Source of the DNA: Phialophora verrucosa | Taxonomy: Eukaryota > Ascomycota > Eurotiomycetes > Chaetothyriales > Herpotrichiellaceae | Length of the DNA stretch: 64,000 nucleotides | Assembly (NCBI GenBank): GCA_002099365.1 | Contig: MSED01000001.1 | Span: 2,542,001-2,606,000, forward strand | Direction: 5' to 3' | In this document: piece after piece, positions 1 through 10,675 of the stretch | Numbering within the stretch: position 1 is the first letter of the stretch | Layout: each line of letters begins with the position of its first letter | Notes under the pieces: model-generated | Databases searched by the model: none | What the model was told of the DNA's origin: nothing | What the model saw: only the letters and a program-made list of their open reading frames with translations | Program-made: the position numbers and the translations under genes

Positions 1-1
1 G

Positions 2-61
2 ACAGTCGATAACCTGTCGGCTGAGAACACCACTGGCGATGACGGCCAAGGAAACGTATGA
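2..61 (+). CDS. possible 3' end of a gene cut by the window edge
   Basis: Frame 2 is open from the window edge for 19 codons and ends in TGA at 59-61. The peptide is acidic and Asn/Thr/Gly rich and could be a protein C-terminus. There is no domain and the stretch is too short to tell from chance. The only positional argument is that about 400 bp without another gene follows before the converging sreA stop. Confidence 0.2.
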   Translation, partial: TVDNLSAENTTGDDGQGNV

Positions 62-474
62 AAGATCATGACTGGAATCTCACTCAGTGTTGAGAATTGC
101 CTTAAACTCGACGAAGAACTATCTTACCAAAGCCGCTGTGGATGGCGAATGTCATCCCACGCCAAGGCGTTTACATGCGTCTTCGTATGAATCTCCTCCC
201 TCTCTGACCGGCATTAGACCCTTGATACACACCCAGTCGTTACACGACCGGAATATGAATGATTCGCCACTGAACAGTTTTGCCGCTCAATGCGCCGCCC
301 GTCGACTGACGACAGTCCCACCAGCGCCATGCTGTTGCATTCATTCATCAAGAATCATTCAGCCGAACCTTAACTATTCCCCAGAGCGTTCCGGGGTCTT
401 TTCGTGGTAATAGGAACAGGAAACCACAACCCGAAAGTTGGGGCATCCGCGAGGCGATCGGCCAATCAATCTTC
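62..474. other. intergenic, downstream of sreA
   Basis: Open frames here have no protein-like composition. It probably holds the 3' untranslated region of sreA. Nothing else was seen. Confidence 0.5.
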
Positions 475-1977
475 TCAGGTGAGATCATCGATCTCGCGCT
501 CTTTAGCACGCAAAGCCGCCCTCATAACCTCCGCTTCACGCATCAGTTGTGCTCTTCGTTCCGCCTTTAGGGCTGCACGGTCCCCTTCTGCGTCTGCACC
601 GTCGGCATGGGCTTCAGATTGAGTCGCGTCTTGTTCTTGTCGACGCCGACCCGCTTCCAATAGGGCGGGATCAAGTTGCATACCACCTGCCGCCGCCGCT
701 GCTCGTTGGAGACGCATCGCGTAGTGGTCGCTGGTGTCCTGAGAGGTAGTTGGACCTTCGCTCAAGCTAGATTGAGGCACATATCCTGTGTAATCTACTG
801 TCGGGGGCTGCCGTCTCCGTTTCAGCGCCGGCGAGCTGTCAGTAGATACCTGGTGCTCATCTGGCGTTGATGCGGTGGGTTCTGGTGAAGCCGACGCCGG
901 CTGCTGAGTGGCAGGTCTCAGGGCGTCTGGGTATGCCGGGACGACTCTCTTCCGTCTCTTGATCGTCGACTTCTTCATCTGTACCGGACGGTGTGATCCG
1001 TGTAATTTGTGGTACAGCCCGCAAGCGTTGCAAATAGGATGACCTTGCTCGTCTCGGCGCCAGAGAGGAGTAACCGTCGTTCCGCAATTCTTGCATGCCA
1101 CAACGAGCGCTACATTGCCAGGTGATGCTCGAGGCTGAGGTGAAGGATTGGATGCACCTTGAGCGGTACTCGACCCCGCGTCGCTGTGCGCATCGCTTGC
1201 CCCATCTTCGGGTGGTTGACTGGCAATCGCTGAAGCCATACTACTCCATGCGACTCGGTTGTTGTATGCAGGGCAACCTCCGCATTCTTCAGCACCACCT
1301 GCTCCATTGCATTTACCTCCGCCTGGGCAGGTGCCTGAAGTATGCTCGGGTAACCGATAAGGTATGGTCGAAGATTGAGGCTGGGCTGGTGTCGAAGGAG
1401 CTGAACCGGCAGGATTTGCTGTGGTTCTCTGCCGCGAAGCCTCTCCAGGTGTGGCCGAGGTCTGACGTCTAGAATTGGTAGGCCTAGGAGCATTACGAGT
1501 TTTGAGGTAAAGACCACATGCATTGCATATGGTATGACCCGTGGGAGACCGTCGCCATAAAGGTGTCTTCGTCGTCCCGCAGTTACTGTACGTGGTGTGA
1601 GCAACAGGCGCCGATCAGGGTAGAGAAGCAAACTTGGGGGAAGGCGTCGGGGGGCAATAGACGGAGAGGACATACCTGCAGACTTGAGCCAGACCAGAAG
1701 CATCGTCTCTCTGCTCGGGAATTTCACTAGATGATCGAGGTGGCTCCGGCAGATCTGGCCTGGGACTGACTTGACCCGCCGACAGATTGTCGGTGGCGGT
1801 GTTCACATGACCGTCATGAGAGGCGTGAGAAACATGGCGCTCACCGAGAGCCGAAGATACAAGTTGGTGAGCGGCATCGAGGTCTTCGGCGGAAGGCTGA
1901 CGCATCAGACTATCCCGCTCAGAACTGAGTGAAGAGGAGTGGTGCAACGGGTCCATGCCACTCCGTACGGCCAACAT
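475..1977 (-). CDS. sreA: SreA/Urbs1-type GATA repressor of iron uptake and siderophore genes
   Basis: Nuclear transcription factor that in fungi represses siderophore synthesis and reductive iron uptake when iron is sufficient. Exons on the minus strand are 1977-1676 and 1585-475, giving 470 residues. The 90 bp intron (1586-1675) falls just after the first cysteine of finger 1. Two GATA fingers of C-x2-C-x17-C-x2-C form are present: C100/C103/C121/C124 and C265/C268/C286/C289. Between them lies the cysteine-rich cluster C187/C193/C202/C205, which marks the iron-regulating subfamily rather than nitrogen (AreA) or light (WC) GATA factors. The C-terminal 45 residues are Arg/Glu/Ala rich and look like a coiled coil. 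A second in-frame Met at residue 8 is an alternative start. The family assignment is firm; target genes cannot be read from this window. Confidence 0.93.
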
Positions 1978-3184
1978 GTCGGCTCAAACTCTCCTTGTTA
2001 GCCGGAGGCGCGCTCCATCCAGGCGGAGGGCGAGACGAGGCCAAGATGCGACAGAACGAAGATTGTTTGGCTTTGGCAGGCTACCGGCGGGGATGACGAG
2101 CGAGTGGCGGATCTTGACGGGCGCGGGCGCTGAAGCAGGAGGGGAGGCCAGATCAGAGCGGAATTTAGGCAACTATGAAGCGGTGGCTGTCGAGGTCGGA
2201 TTCACCCAGCCCGTGAGAGAGTCGGTCGGTCTCCTTTGTGATAGAAGTCGCGAAGGGATGTGATTTAAATGGCCTGGCACGGGAAGGGAGCGGTCAAGAA
2301 GGTGGCAGGGAGTGAGGAGTCGAGTATACCTGGTCGAGGAAGATGTTGGCCCGCCTGTTAAGTGGAAAAGGTGACGGCACAGTCCACGTTGAAGTCGCGA
2401 CGCAACGCCGTAATCGAATTGCCTCGTTCGTGATTGGCCGACCGCAAGAACGGTAAGCGGTCACGTGGGTGCTGGATTTCCGCCGGACCAATCCAAAGAA
2501 TCAGGCCAGTCTGACTTCCAGAGCCGTTTGCTGGTGCAGAAACTACAATGGACCGCGCGACGGCAACAGCATACCGACCCTGTTCATGGTCGCTTTTGTG
2601 GTGCTAGGGACTGGGATACCGGCGCGCTCGTCAGCCGGCCTGCGAACCCCAACTGAAGGACGGAGACGGCGCATGTGGTCGTCGTTGGAATTGGGGCAGA
2701 AGAGCACGACTAGTCAGACGGGGGCCATTTTCGTTGGAATTTCCTGCCGCTCATGAAGCTGTTTTGATGGCGGCAGTTGGTAGGACATCAAGCCCGATGT
2801 AAAGGAAAATAGCCCTTGAGTTCTAGTCCAAAGATCTCATAGGCCTGGACTTGCCAGGCTCGTATCCCCCAGAACCTATCCGTCAACCCGCCATGCTATT
2901 TGCATCGTCAATAACAGAAGGCACTACATATGCCTTTACATGCACGAAGCTATGTTTTTCCTTCCCGAGGGGCTCCTGACCAGATCCACACTGACGACGA
3001 TAATTCTCACACACCAAGTGCAGTCCACTGCTGGGAGTCGACTCGTCCGGGTTCGCCGAAGCCTGTGATACACAATACTTCTAACTCTTCCTCCTCAAAA
3101 TGATCCATAGGCGAGCCGCGATTGACCAAAGCCGACGATTCCGAGACATGCGCCTACCCGGCTGAATAACTCGTATGTGCGATC
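1978..3184. other. intergenic: sreA promoter side and 3' side of tvp15
   Basis: About 1.2 kb with only short chance ORFs. It should contain the sreA promoter. I did not find a clear cluster of GATAA sites close to the start codon. Nothing else was recognised. Confidence 0.5.
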
Positions 3185-3882
3185 TCAGACTTGCTCAGCG
3201 CCCCAGCCCGCATCCGCATCCCGCATGTTGGATGGTGGTTCAATCGAAGGCGCAAACTCGAGGCCACAGTAGCCCACACCGACAGTTGCAACGATGGTGC
3301 CGGCAATGATCCGCAGAACGTGTCCTTCAAGTATGATACACCCGACAAAGACGTAGACTACACGACGTTAGCAACCTTTCCTCCGCACGCCCGTAGGTCA
3401 CTGACAGATGCCGCGGCCGAGGAACGAGAACAAAAAGCTCGCGTATTTAGGGAGGTATGGTGGAACTTGTGGCAACAGTTCAAGACCGGCAACAGCTATG
3501 TTCTCAGTCAGCACTTGGACCCCAGTTCGAGCTGTTGAACGGGTTGTCTCGTACCCAGGCCAAATATGATCACGTAGATGCCCACTATGATGCTCCGGCT
3601 ATCCTGCATTCAGTATTCCATGTGTGTCTCGGAGGAAGGATGCCACTGACAAGCCAATGGGGAAGAATTGACTGACACCTATAGCAGAGTCAGTGTCCGT
3701 CTTGCTGGTTGCGCGCAAAGGATCGAGCTCTTGTCGTACCTCCGAGTACCATGATGCCACCCACGACCAGGTTGACTAGCCGGCTGCAGTCCGACATCAG
3801 TATAAACTCTGACACAGGCCCACCGATGGTGTTGCGGCATCGCGCAATGGACTGGGACGTACAATATGTTGGAGAAGTCCAT
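3185..3882 (-). CDS. tvp15: Golgi membrane protein Tvp15 (COPI-associated family)
   Basis: Small multi-pass protein of late Golgi (Tlg2) vesicles, COPI-associated family. Six exons on the minus strand: 3882-3863, 3783-3740, 3678-3651, 3598-3555, 3495-3406 and 3357-3185. They total 399 nt (132 residues, normal for the family). All five introns are 48-79 bp with GT-AG ends, and phases agree throughout. The conceptual protein begins MDFSNIFRLVNLVVGG. It then has a GVSQFFPIG segment, a second hydrophobic segment SIIVGIYVIIFGL, an ASFLFSFLGRGIFYVFVG stretch, and an acidic tail with EPPSNMRDA ending in WGAEQV. Four hydrophobic segments fit four membrane spans. No single open frame covers the gene, so scanners easily miss it. 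Identification rests on recalled family motifs and is strong. Confidence 0.88.
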
Positions 3883-4624
3883 GGTAGGGTACTGTGATGA
3901 GGACTGCGCGACGGTGGTAAGTAGGTAGCAAGAATCAGCTTCTGCGCGGACTCGCTCAGGTCGAAAACGGTAGTCGCCGTGGAGGCAAGAGTAAGTAAAA
4001 CTCGAGGAGCACACAACAACTTTCTGGGTGGTGAAAATCAGCTTGCGCAGGCCGAAAACAAAGGAGAAGTGGTTATGGGGTCACGGTTGCAACTTCCAAT
4101 CTGCCCTGCCTGCAGGGAATGGGAGTTGCCTGCCTAGAAACGTCAGCCAAGGAAGCAGCTCCAGCTTTCAATGTGACGGCCCGATGACCTGCTTCTGCTC
4201 GGAACACATGTTTCCAGGTAAGACACCCAGGACACCTCGAAACTACGAGTAGACAGTACAATGAGGACAGGTGACTAAACCATACAGCTCTGATGGGGTT
4301 CATTCTCTCATATTAGTCTACTTTGCGCTAATGTCGCAACGGAGACTCTGGGGAAGGCTGATAGCAAGATCCAATGAGCTGTCCCGTTCACCTCATGTTA
4401 CGATATTTCTAGTACCATGAAAGGCCGTTTATCGTGAACCGTCTGACGTTCCTAACCACGATCTGGTCTCTAATGGGCCTTTTCTCAGCCTCGAATTCCT
4501 CGAATTCTGCCATGTGCTGCCGACGCTATGCTGGGGGTATCAAAATATTCAAACCCATGCTATGCAGAACACCTCACCAAGACTGACTGACAAGTGATCT
4601 TCAACCGGTACTCCTTTGGGAATC
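3883..4624. other. intergenic between tvp15 and the OTU gene
   Basis: Holds the tvp15 upstream region and the 3' flank of the OTU protease gene. No supported gene or strong motif was seen. Confidence 0.5.
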
Positions 4625-5931
4625 TCATGCCCGTAATGTAGATTTGGGCCTCTCGGCAACCGACATCAACCTGGAGCTAGTGGGCTCTGTGCTAACTAGC
4701 GAGGTTCTATTAGCGAGGAGGTTGATGGTGATATGAGGCTGAGCTTTGGCATGTGCCTTAGCGAGGCAAGCAACCGTGTCAGAGCTGGGATCCTCATCTT
4801 CGAGTATGGTTGGCTTGAGCCTGGTTGTGAGCTGGTCGTTCTCTTGGGTTGGGCCTTCTGATGATAAATCTGTGTCCTGTGTGCTTGGAGGGGTTTCTGC
4901 GGCGGGTGAGTCGATTGGTACTGGCGGGGACAGTTCGCTGTCTGCGTCGGAGATCGCAATGATCATATCTGCACGTCGTCTGGTGCTCTTTCTCCTGTCT
5001 GCTCTCTTGCTTGCACGAATAGGTTCTTCATCATCGTCTAGTGACCGCTTGGAGCTCGCACTACGTTGTGACGAGGTCACAGACGGACTCCGGGCACGAT
5101 ATTTCTCACTCAGCCGGTCAAGATTGTTCTCAACGTCTTTCTTGCTCTCTTGCAGGAAGTCCTGAATGAACTCTGACGACAGCTCTGATCTGCTACCACG
5201 GATAGCTCTGTTACTAACAAGACCATGTGGCAAAGCAGAGGAGGGACTGGGGAGAGAGTATCGAGTTGAGTCCTGCGGTCTGAGAGAAGGACTATTCTTG
5301 TGCCTAGGAATCGACCCATCTCTGCTGCGAGCTGAGTCGTAATGTGCTCGCGTGACCTCGTCTCCGCCGTAGCAGATGTGGAGCGGCGGCACTGCATTGG
5401 GGCTTTCTCGGTGTTCGTTCGTGTAGGGGATGGAGTCTCTGTCAAAGTTCTTGATCCGCGGAAGGTGTACAGTGACATCCTGATCGAAGACCTGGCAGAA
5501 GGCTACGAGTTCAGGCTCTCCACCATATGATCCAAGGCGTGACATGCGAGACAGGTATTCCTCAAACGCGTCTTCTGGCTCTTGTCGAGTTGACAACGTG
5601 GTGGAGCGGAGGGTTCGGCGTTGTTGCACATCATCTAGGTGGACATAATGTTCGAAAAGTGGTCGGAACGTCCGCATATGGTCAATGATGCTTGCACGGA
5701 TTTCGGGGTGCTTTGCCGGTGTGCCGTAGAGTTGGTCTGAAAGCGATGCAAACAGACAATTGCCTATGAACCAAATGGTTGGAAATGAACCTCCAAATAA
5801 AGACCGAAGGAGAACTTACCATCGCCTGCTATCTGTCTCTGGTGTAGACCCATCTTGACCAGACCCGGCCATACAGCCTTCGGCTTTCGGACCATGCTGG
5901 GAAGCTGTGTGAAGGATCCATGGTCAGCCAT
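4625..5931 (-). CDS. OTU-domain cysteine protease (putative deubiquitinase)
   Basis: Predicted ubiquitin-cleaving cysteine protease. Two exons: 5931-5820 and 5763-4625 (416 residues), with a 56 bp intron splitting the glycine codon of the catalytic motif. The OTU core begins with AGDGNCLFASLSDQLYG, giving catalytic Asp37 and Cys40. The domain closes with the histidine motif RAHYDSAR near residue 170. About 60% of the protein after the OTU fold is low-complexity, Ser/Arg/Asp rich and probably disordered, with a basic KR/RR patch that could be a nuclear localisation signal. An in-frame ATG eight codons upstream (5955) is an alternative start. The layout resembles OTUD3/OTUD6-like enzymes, but I cannot name the ortholog. 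It diverges from the D-amino-acid oxidase gene. Confidence 0.85.
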
Positions 5932-6731
5932 GATCGAGACAGATCCATTGACCAAAGCATTTGGAAGGGAGAAAGGAGGGGAGAAAGGCTGCCCGAAGGA
6001 TCAAATTGACATGATGGGTTTGTAAATAAGGCAGAGATGTCAAAGTGACAAGTAGTCGCCTGCTAGGGGCTTTGATGATTTCAGGATGGAGAAACCACGT
6101 CAAGCACAAGCAGCAGCTGTAGGGGATGACCGGAGGCGTTTGCTTTCACCGTTGCCCGGAAAATGCAAGTGCCAAAAGCCCTTAAGCCCTTCGCACTCCG
6201 CATCTCCAGCAAGGGCAACGCTGGGTGGTTGCGGCTTACTTACCCTGTGAACAAGAGGTCCGTCCCAGGTGCCTTTCTGGGCACCAAAGCGGCGGTCTTT
6301 ACTCGACGCCGCGCTGATAGGCTCGTCGGCCTAGGCGTTTCGGAGGAGGGGCAGATTCGCAGATAAGATGTAATTGTTGCGGCGATATCCTACAGGACTG
6401 CGCTGGTGGGGGCGGTCAACTAAGAGTTCGTGAAGAGGTACGATCTTGATTTGACGCCCTGTGAGCATGTAGGGTGATTGTATGAGTTGGCGGGACGAAA
6501 GCAAGTCGGAGAGACAGAGGGTTTAAAGGCACGAGCGCGCAGGTTGAGGCCACAGAGCCTTCACTACAGGTCCTCGTCCCTACTATTGTCTATCTTATTG
6601 TGCGGCAGGGGGTGTGGCAGCGAAGGCTCGTGAATTTGCATTCATCCTATTCAGCAGGTGCTGCGGACCGACCAGCCGAATCCCTTCTGCCTGACCCTCG
6701 AACCATCGCAGTCACCATACAATCATTTACA
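5932..6731. other. divergent promoter region, OTU protease / D-amino-acid oxidase
   Basis: 800 bp between two divergent start codons. Only short ORFs occur. It presumably carries both promoters; no specific regulatory site was recognised. Confidence 0.5.
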
Positions 6732-8151
6732 ATGAGTGACAAGAACATTGTCGTCGTAGGGTAGGCAAACAGTGACTCACAAACTTCCTTTCCCCACGAA
6801 TGTTGCCTAACATGGGTGCAGCGCCGGCGTTGCTGGTCTGACAACAGCCCTCTTGCTGTCTAAGAATCCTCGGTACAAGGTAACCATCGCGGCGAAGCAT
6901 ATGCCGGGAGACTATGACATTGAATATGCTTCGCCCTGGGCTGGTGCGAACTATATGCCGTGAGTCAGTCCCTCCCAAGTGTGGAAACATACTTATTCGA
7001 CTGACACATCTGAGTAGAGTGTCCGCAAGAGGGACTCCGGCACAAGAATGGGATAGGAATACTTGGCCTCCCCTTTTCGATTTGGCAAAGAATCATCCCG
7101 AAGCAGGAGTTCATTTTCAAAGGACAGAAATTTACAATCGTAAAAGGGACGTCTCTTCCGCCACAGCTGCCTGGTTTGCTGACCTTGTCAGTCCGAATCC
7201 ATGGTTCAGCACCCTGTTTGACGATGTGAGTCTCTGTACAACCTCTCTTGCCCGGACAAGCGTGCTCATGGCTCCTTTGTTAGTTTCGTGAGGTCCCCAA
7301 AACAGAACTGAAGGAGGGGATCGATAACGCCACGTGCTTCACGTCAGTCTGTATTAATACTGCAATATATTTGCCCTGGCTGGTTTCTCAATGTTTGAAG
7401 AATGGTGCCATTGTCAAGCGGGCTGTTTTCAAACATATTGCAGATGCCGCCGCCCCAGGAGTCCACCATTCAGGTCGTCCAGCCGACCTTGTGGTCAACT
7501 GTACGGGCCTTTCGGCGTCCAAACTTGGTGGCGTCGAGGACAAGAACGTGGTCCCAGCTAGAGGCCAGATTGTTGTTGTGAGGAACTCAGCTCCTGCAAT
7601 GTATGCTACGTCAGGAACAGATGACGGTCCGGACGAAGCTTGTTACATCATGACTCGTGCCGCTGGTGGGGGGACAATACTGGGAGGTTGTTATCAGAAG
7701 GGCAATTGGGAATCTCAGCCAGACCCGAGCCTGGCAATACGGATCATGAAAAGATGCGTCGACATCTGTCCCGAGCTGACTGGCGGTAAAGGCATTGAGC
7801 ACCTCGACATCATTCGCCATGGTGTCGGCTTGAGACCTGTGCGCGAAGGAGGAACAAGAATCGAGAAGGAGAAAATCAATGATGTCTGGACAGTGCACAA
7901 CTATGGTGCAGGTGGTAAGTCCCAGCCATGGTCTCTTCTCCCCAAATACATTACTCGCGGTATCAAATCCCTCGCAGCGGACCTGCTTGTCACGCATAGA
8001 GCGAAGCCTCTTCTTCATCATGCATCCATGGTTCAGCTGATTCGACCGGTGCTAATGATATGCAGGGGCTGGATACCAGTCGTCCTATGGCTGCTCCCAA
8101 GCGGCTGTGAACTTGGTGGATGAAGCCTTGGGGGAGAAAGCCAAGTTGTAA
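6732..8151 (+). CDS. D-amino-acid oxidase, peroxisomal
   Basis: FAD enzyme that oxidatively deaminates D-amino acids to 2-oxo acids, ammonia and hydrogen peroxide. Five exons: 6732-6760, 6822-6959, 7018-7225, 7284-7914 and 8066-8151 (363 residues, normal length). The N-terminal dinucleotide motif VVVGAGVAGL spans residues 8-17 and is completed across intron 1. Other family landmarks are SPWAGANYMP, the VVNCTGLSASKLGG segment, VPARGQIVVV, the HGVGLRPVREGG substrate-site segment and the flavin-contact end HNYGAGGAGYQSSYG. The protein ends in AKL, a type 1 peroxisome targeting signal, as expected for a peroxide-producing oxidase. Intron 4 is longer (151 bp) than the others. D-aspartate oxidase is the main alternative. 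Confidence 0.93.
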
Positions 8152-10675
8152 AGCCAATGTGGAAAGTAGCAATGGAGGCATGAGATTGGAATTTGATCAG
8201 AATCTCACACTCAAGGGCCACTGCGGCATATCCAGAGGTCGTGATTCGGAGGAATTCCATTTCTATCTGCAATTGAATCGCTAAACCTAAATATACGGCA
8301 AAGGTCCTCATAGTCGTCTGCGCTCCATGAGGGGCGAGTAGCACAGCAATGAAATGTCCACCTCAACACAGGATGACCGTTGAGAGCCCGTGGACATCGT
8401 ACAGAAGTTGTGAAGCTTTCCATGTTGCAAAGCGACTAGCCGATCGGGAGATTGCCGACAGGGGAGACTGCGGCGCCGCTGACGGTTGGTGTTCCAAAGA
8501 AATACTCCGACTGTGCGCCACAGCCGTGAACTAGGGAAGCTTTCAAACAATGCCCATTGTGTCTTCCGAACAATGCCCATTGTCATTGTTACTGCTCATT
8601 TACCTTCCCGATTTTAGTCAAGTGGGCTTCAGGTACTCGTCTGAGCATTGCTGTGCCCGCTCCCGCACCAACCGCAGGCGTGTTCTAGCGGGCTGTCTGT
8701 GAGAAACGGCAATTGGTACCGACAAATGGTCAGAATATCCGAAATAGATCGTCAGTGTCTCGAAACAGGGTTGTCGAGTCTGAGACATGTGCTCTGGAAA
8801 GGAAGCGATCAGATGCAGGAACCGGGCTTCCACGCCGCACCCATGGATTCGCTCCCAGCTAGCCAACGTCCGCGACCCAGGGGCCGGAGGCCGCTCTTGG
8901 CCAAGGCATGCGCCCCGGTACTCGTACCTGGATCGCGCTACCGAGCATAAAGTCCGTCGCGGGTTGCAGCAACGGAAAGCAGGAAAGATAGAAATATTTC
9001 GACGGTTAACCAATGGTATACGTCATGCACGAGAGGGCAAACGCCAACATCATGCACCTCAACATGCAAGCAGGTTCGCTGGCAGGCAACGATTCGTAGA
9101 CCCAGGAAGGCGAACTGAGTTCCGTGCCTGGAAACTCACCTCGCAGTCCAACCGAGCTCAGACCTGGCGGTGGGCATGAGGGCATGATTTGCTCACCTGG
9201 CTCTCCCTGCCCCGCGCTCGCACAATCAGGTCTCGGGGATTTCTCTGTGCGCTGACAAGAAATGTGTGACTCGTGGCCAGATGATGGTTGTACTCGTGCC
9301 TGTGCCGAATGTGTGTGCGGTGTTCCTTGCATGTAAGACGTCCCTCGTAATTCCTTCCGTCGCAGCATTCGCCGGCCGCGCGTACCGACGCCAATGGGAA
9401 CGAAGCGTTCTATCAGAGAGGGTCTCTGGATCACAGGGCAAGCCTTCGTAAACTGACAGCTCCCCTTGGGACTTAGCTTGAATTAAAGCTCTGGGAGAAG
9501 TGAGCCACGAGATGCGCAAGACGTGGTTCTCGACCTCGTACTGGTCGGCAGCAACGGCCGCAAGTGATTGGGGTAATATCCCCAGACGAGTGACGGTTGA
9601 CCAATGCCCGCAGCCAGATCTGTTGTGAGCCCTTTCACGTAGAGCAGGTTGATCTCCTCGTCTGGGGGCTCCGTCACAACCACCTGTGATGCAAAGATCA
9701 GCCTTGATGTTCAGCGACAACTGAATCATATGGGGTCATCGGTGGCGCCCACACGCCGTTCTTTGCCTAGCTGAGTAGTCCCGCGGGCCTGGAGGTGGCT
9801 TGCAGGCTGGTGGCCGTGGCCTTGTTGGTCTGTGGCAGATGGGAGAAGGAATGCCCCTCCTGCCGGCGTGGTTAAGACACGATAGGCCTATCGCATCCAT
9901 GAGCATCCACGCAGCTTGCGCTCCACTTGTTCTTGAGCAATTCTCAGTAACACAGCAGCATGACTGCTGTCCATCTTCAGATCTGCGAGACTAAATACTC
10001 AGTCCAGAGCTTAGCCGGTGCATTCTGACTTGGTCTTTGTCTCCAGTTCTATTTCTTCTGGCACCTGCATGCGCCTAAGCTGTGTCCTCGCCTGCGTGCT
10101 TGATTCGCGCACCGCATCGTAACTCGTCAGTGGCATTCGCGCATTCTGCCTGCGTACACAAAGTCGCCTCGCTTGCTGCTCTACCACGTTTTCCTGCTCA
10201 TTCTCCATCGACGCTCATTCCAAGCTGCCCTGCTCTCGACACTGTGACTTCATTCCACAGCCATCACCACTCCTTCCAGAAGTTTTACTCGGCCTTTGCA
10301 GCCACATCTCCCACACACCGACCGATACCTCCACTCGGCTTGACCTGACCGACCGTGAGCCGACCTGTCAAACTCTTTGCATCTGCCAGACACGCAATTG
10401 CGACCGCGACCGTGTGGCGTGCCTTACCCTATGACAACCGAGTTCGAACCTCAACCTCAAATTTCCTAGGCTGCATATGCCACTGCTGCCAAAAAAAGGT
10501 CCCGCACTTTCTCATTTACAGTACGGCTACGTCAAACACGGCTTTTTCAGGCGCCGATTTGGTCACCGTTGATGTCTCCAATCCAGCCTTGCGAACCGCC
10601 GTGTCGACTTAGCCACATCCCTTGACGAGTTGCTTACACCTTCGGGATTCGTCATCCGCGACTGCTGGGCTCAGC
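8152..10675. other. 2.5 kb region with no supported gene
   Basis: The longest gene-poor stretch in the window. The last 600-700 bp are pyrimidine-rich and probably form the long leader and promoter of the 880-residue gene that starts at 10676. The minus strand at 9483-9683 has a GC-rich third-position frame preceded by a plausible acceptor, but I could not join it to other exons. No tRNA or transposon ends were seen. Confidence 0.5.

Noticed and set aside
1110..1727. 205-codon minus-strand frame inside sreA
   Set aside because: Alternate frame of the real exon 2; it lacks the zinc-finger residues that the true frame shows.
9226..9729. 167-codon minus-strand frame in the 8-10 kb gap
   Set aside because: No domain, and it overlaps another frame with more coding-like third positions; kept only as an unresolved region.
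10441..10460. tRNA-like T-loop (GTTCGAAC)
   Set aside because: No acceptor stem, D arm or anticodon stem could be folded around it.
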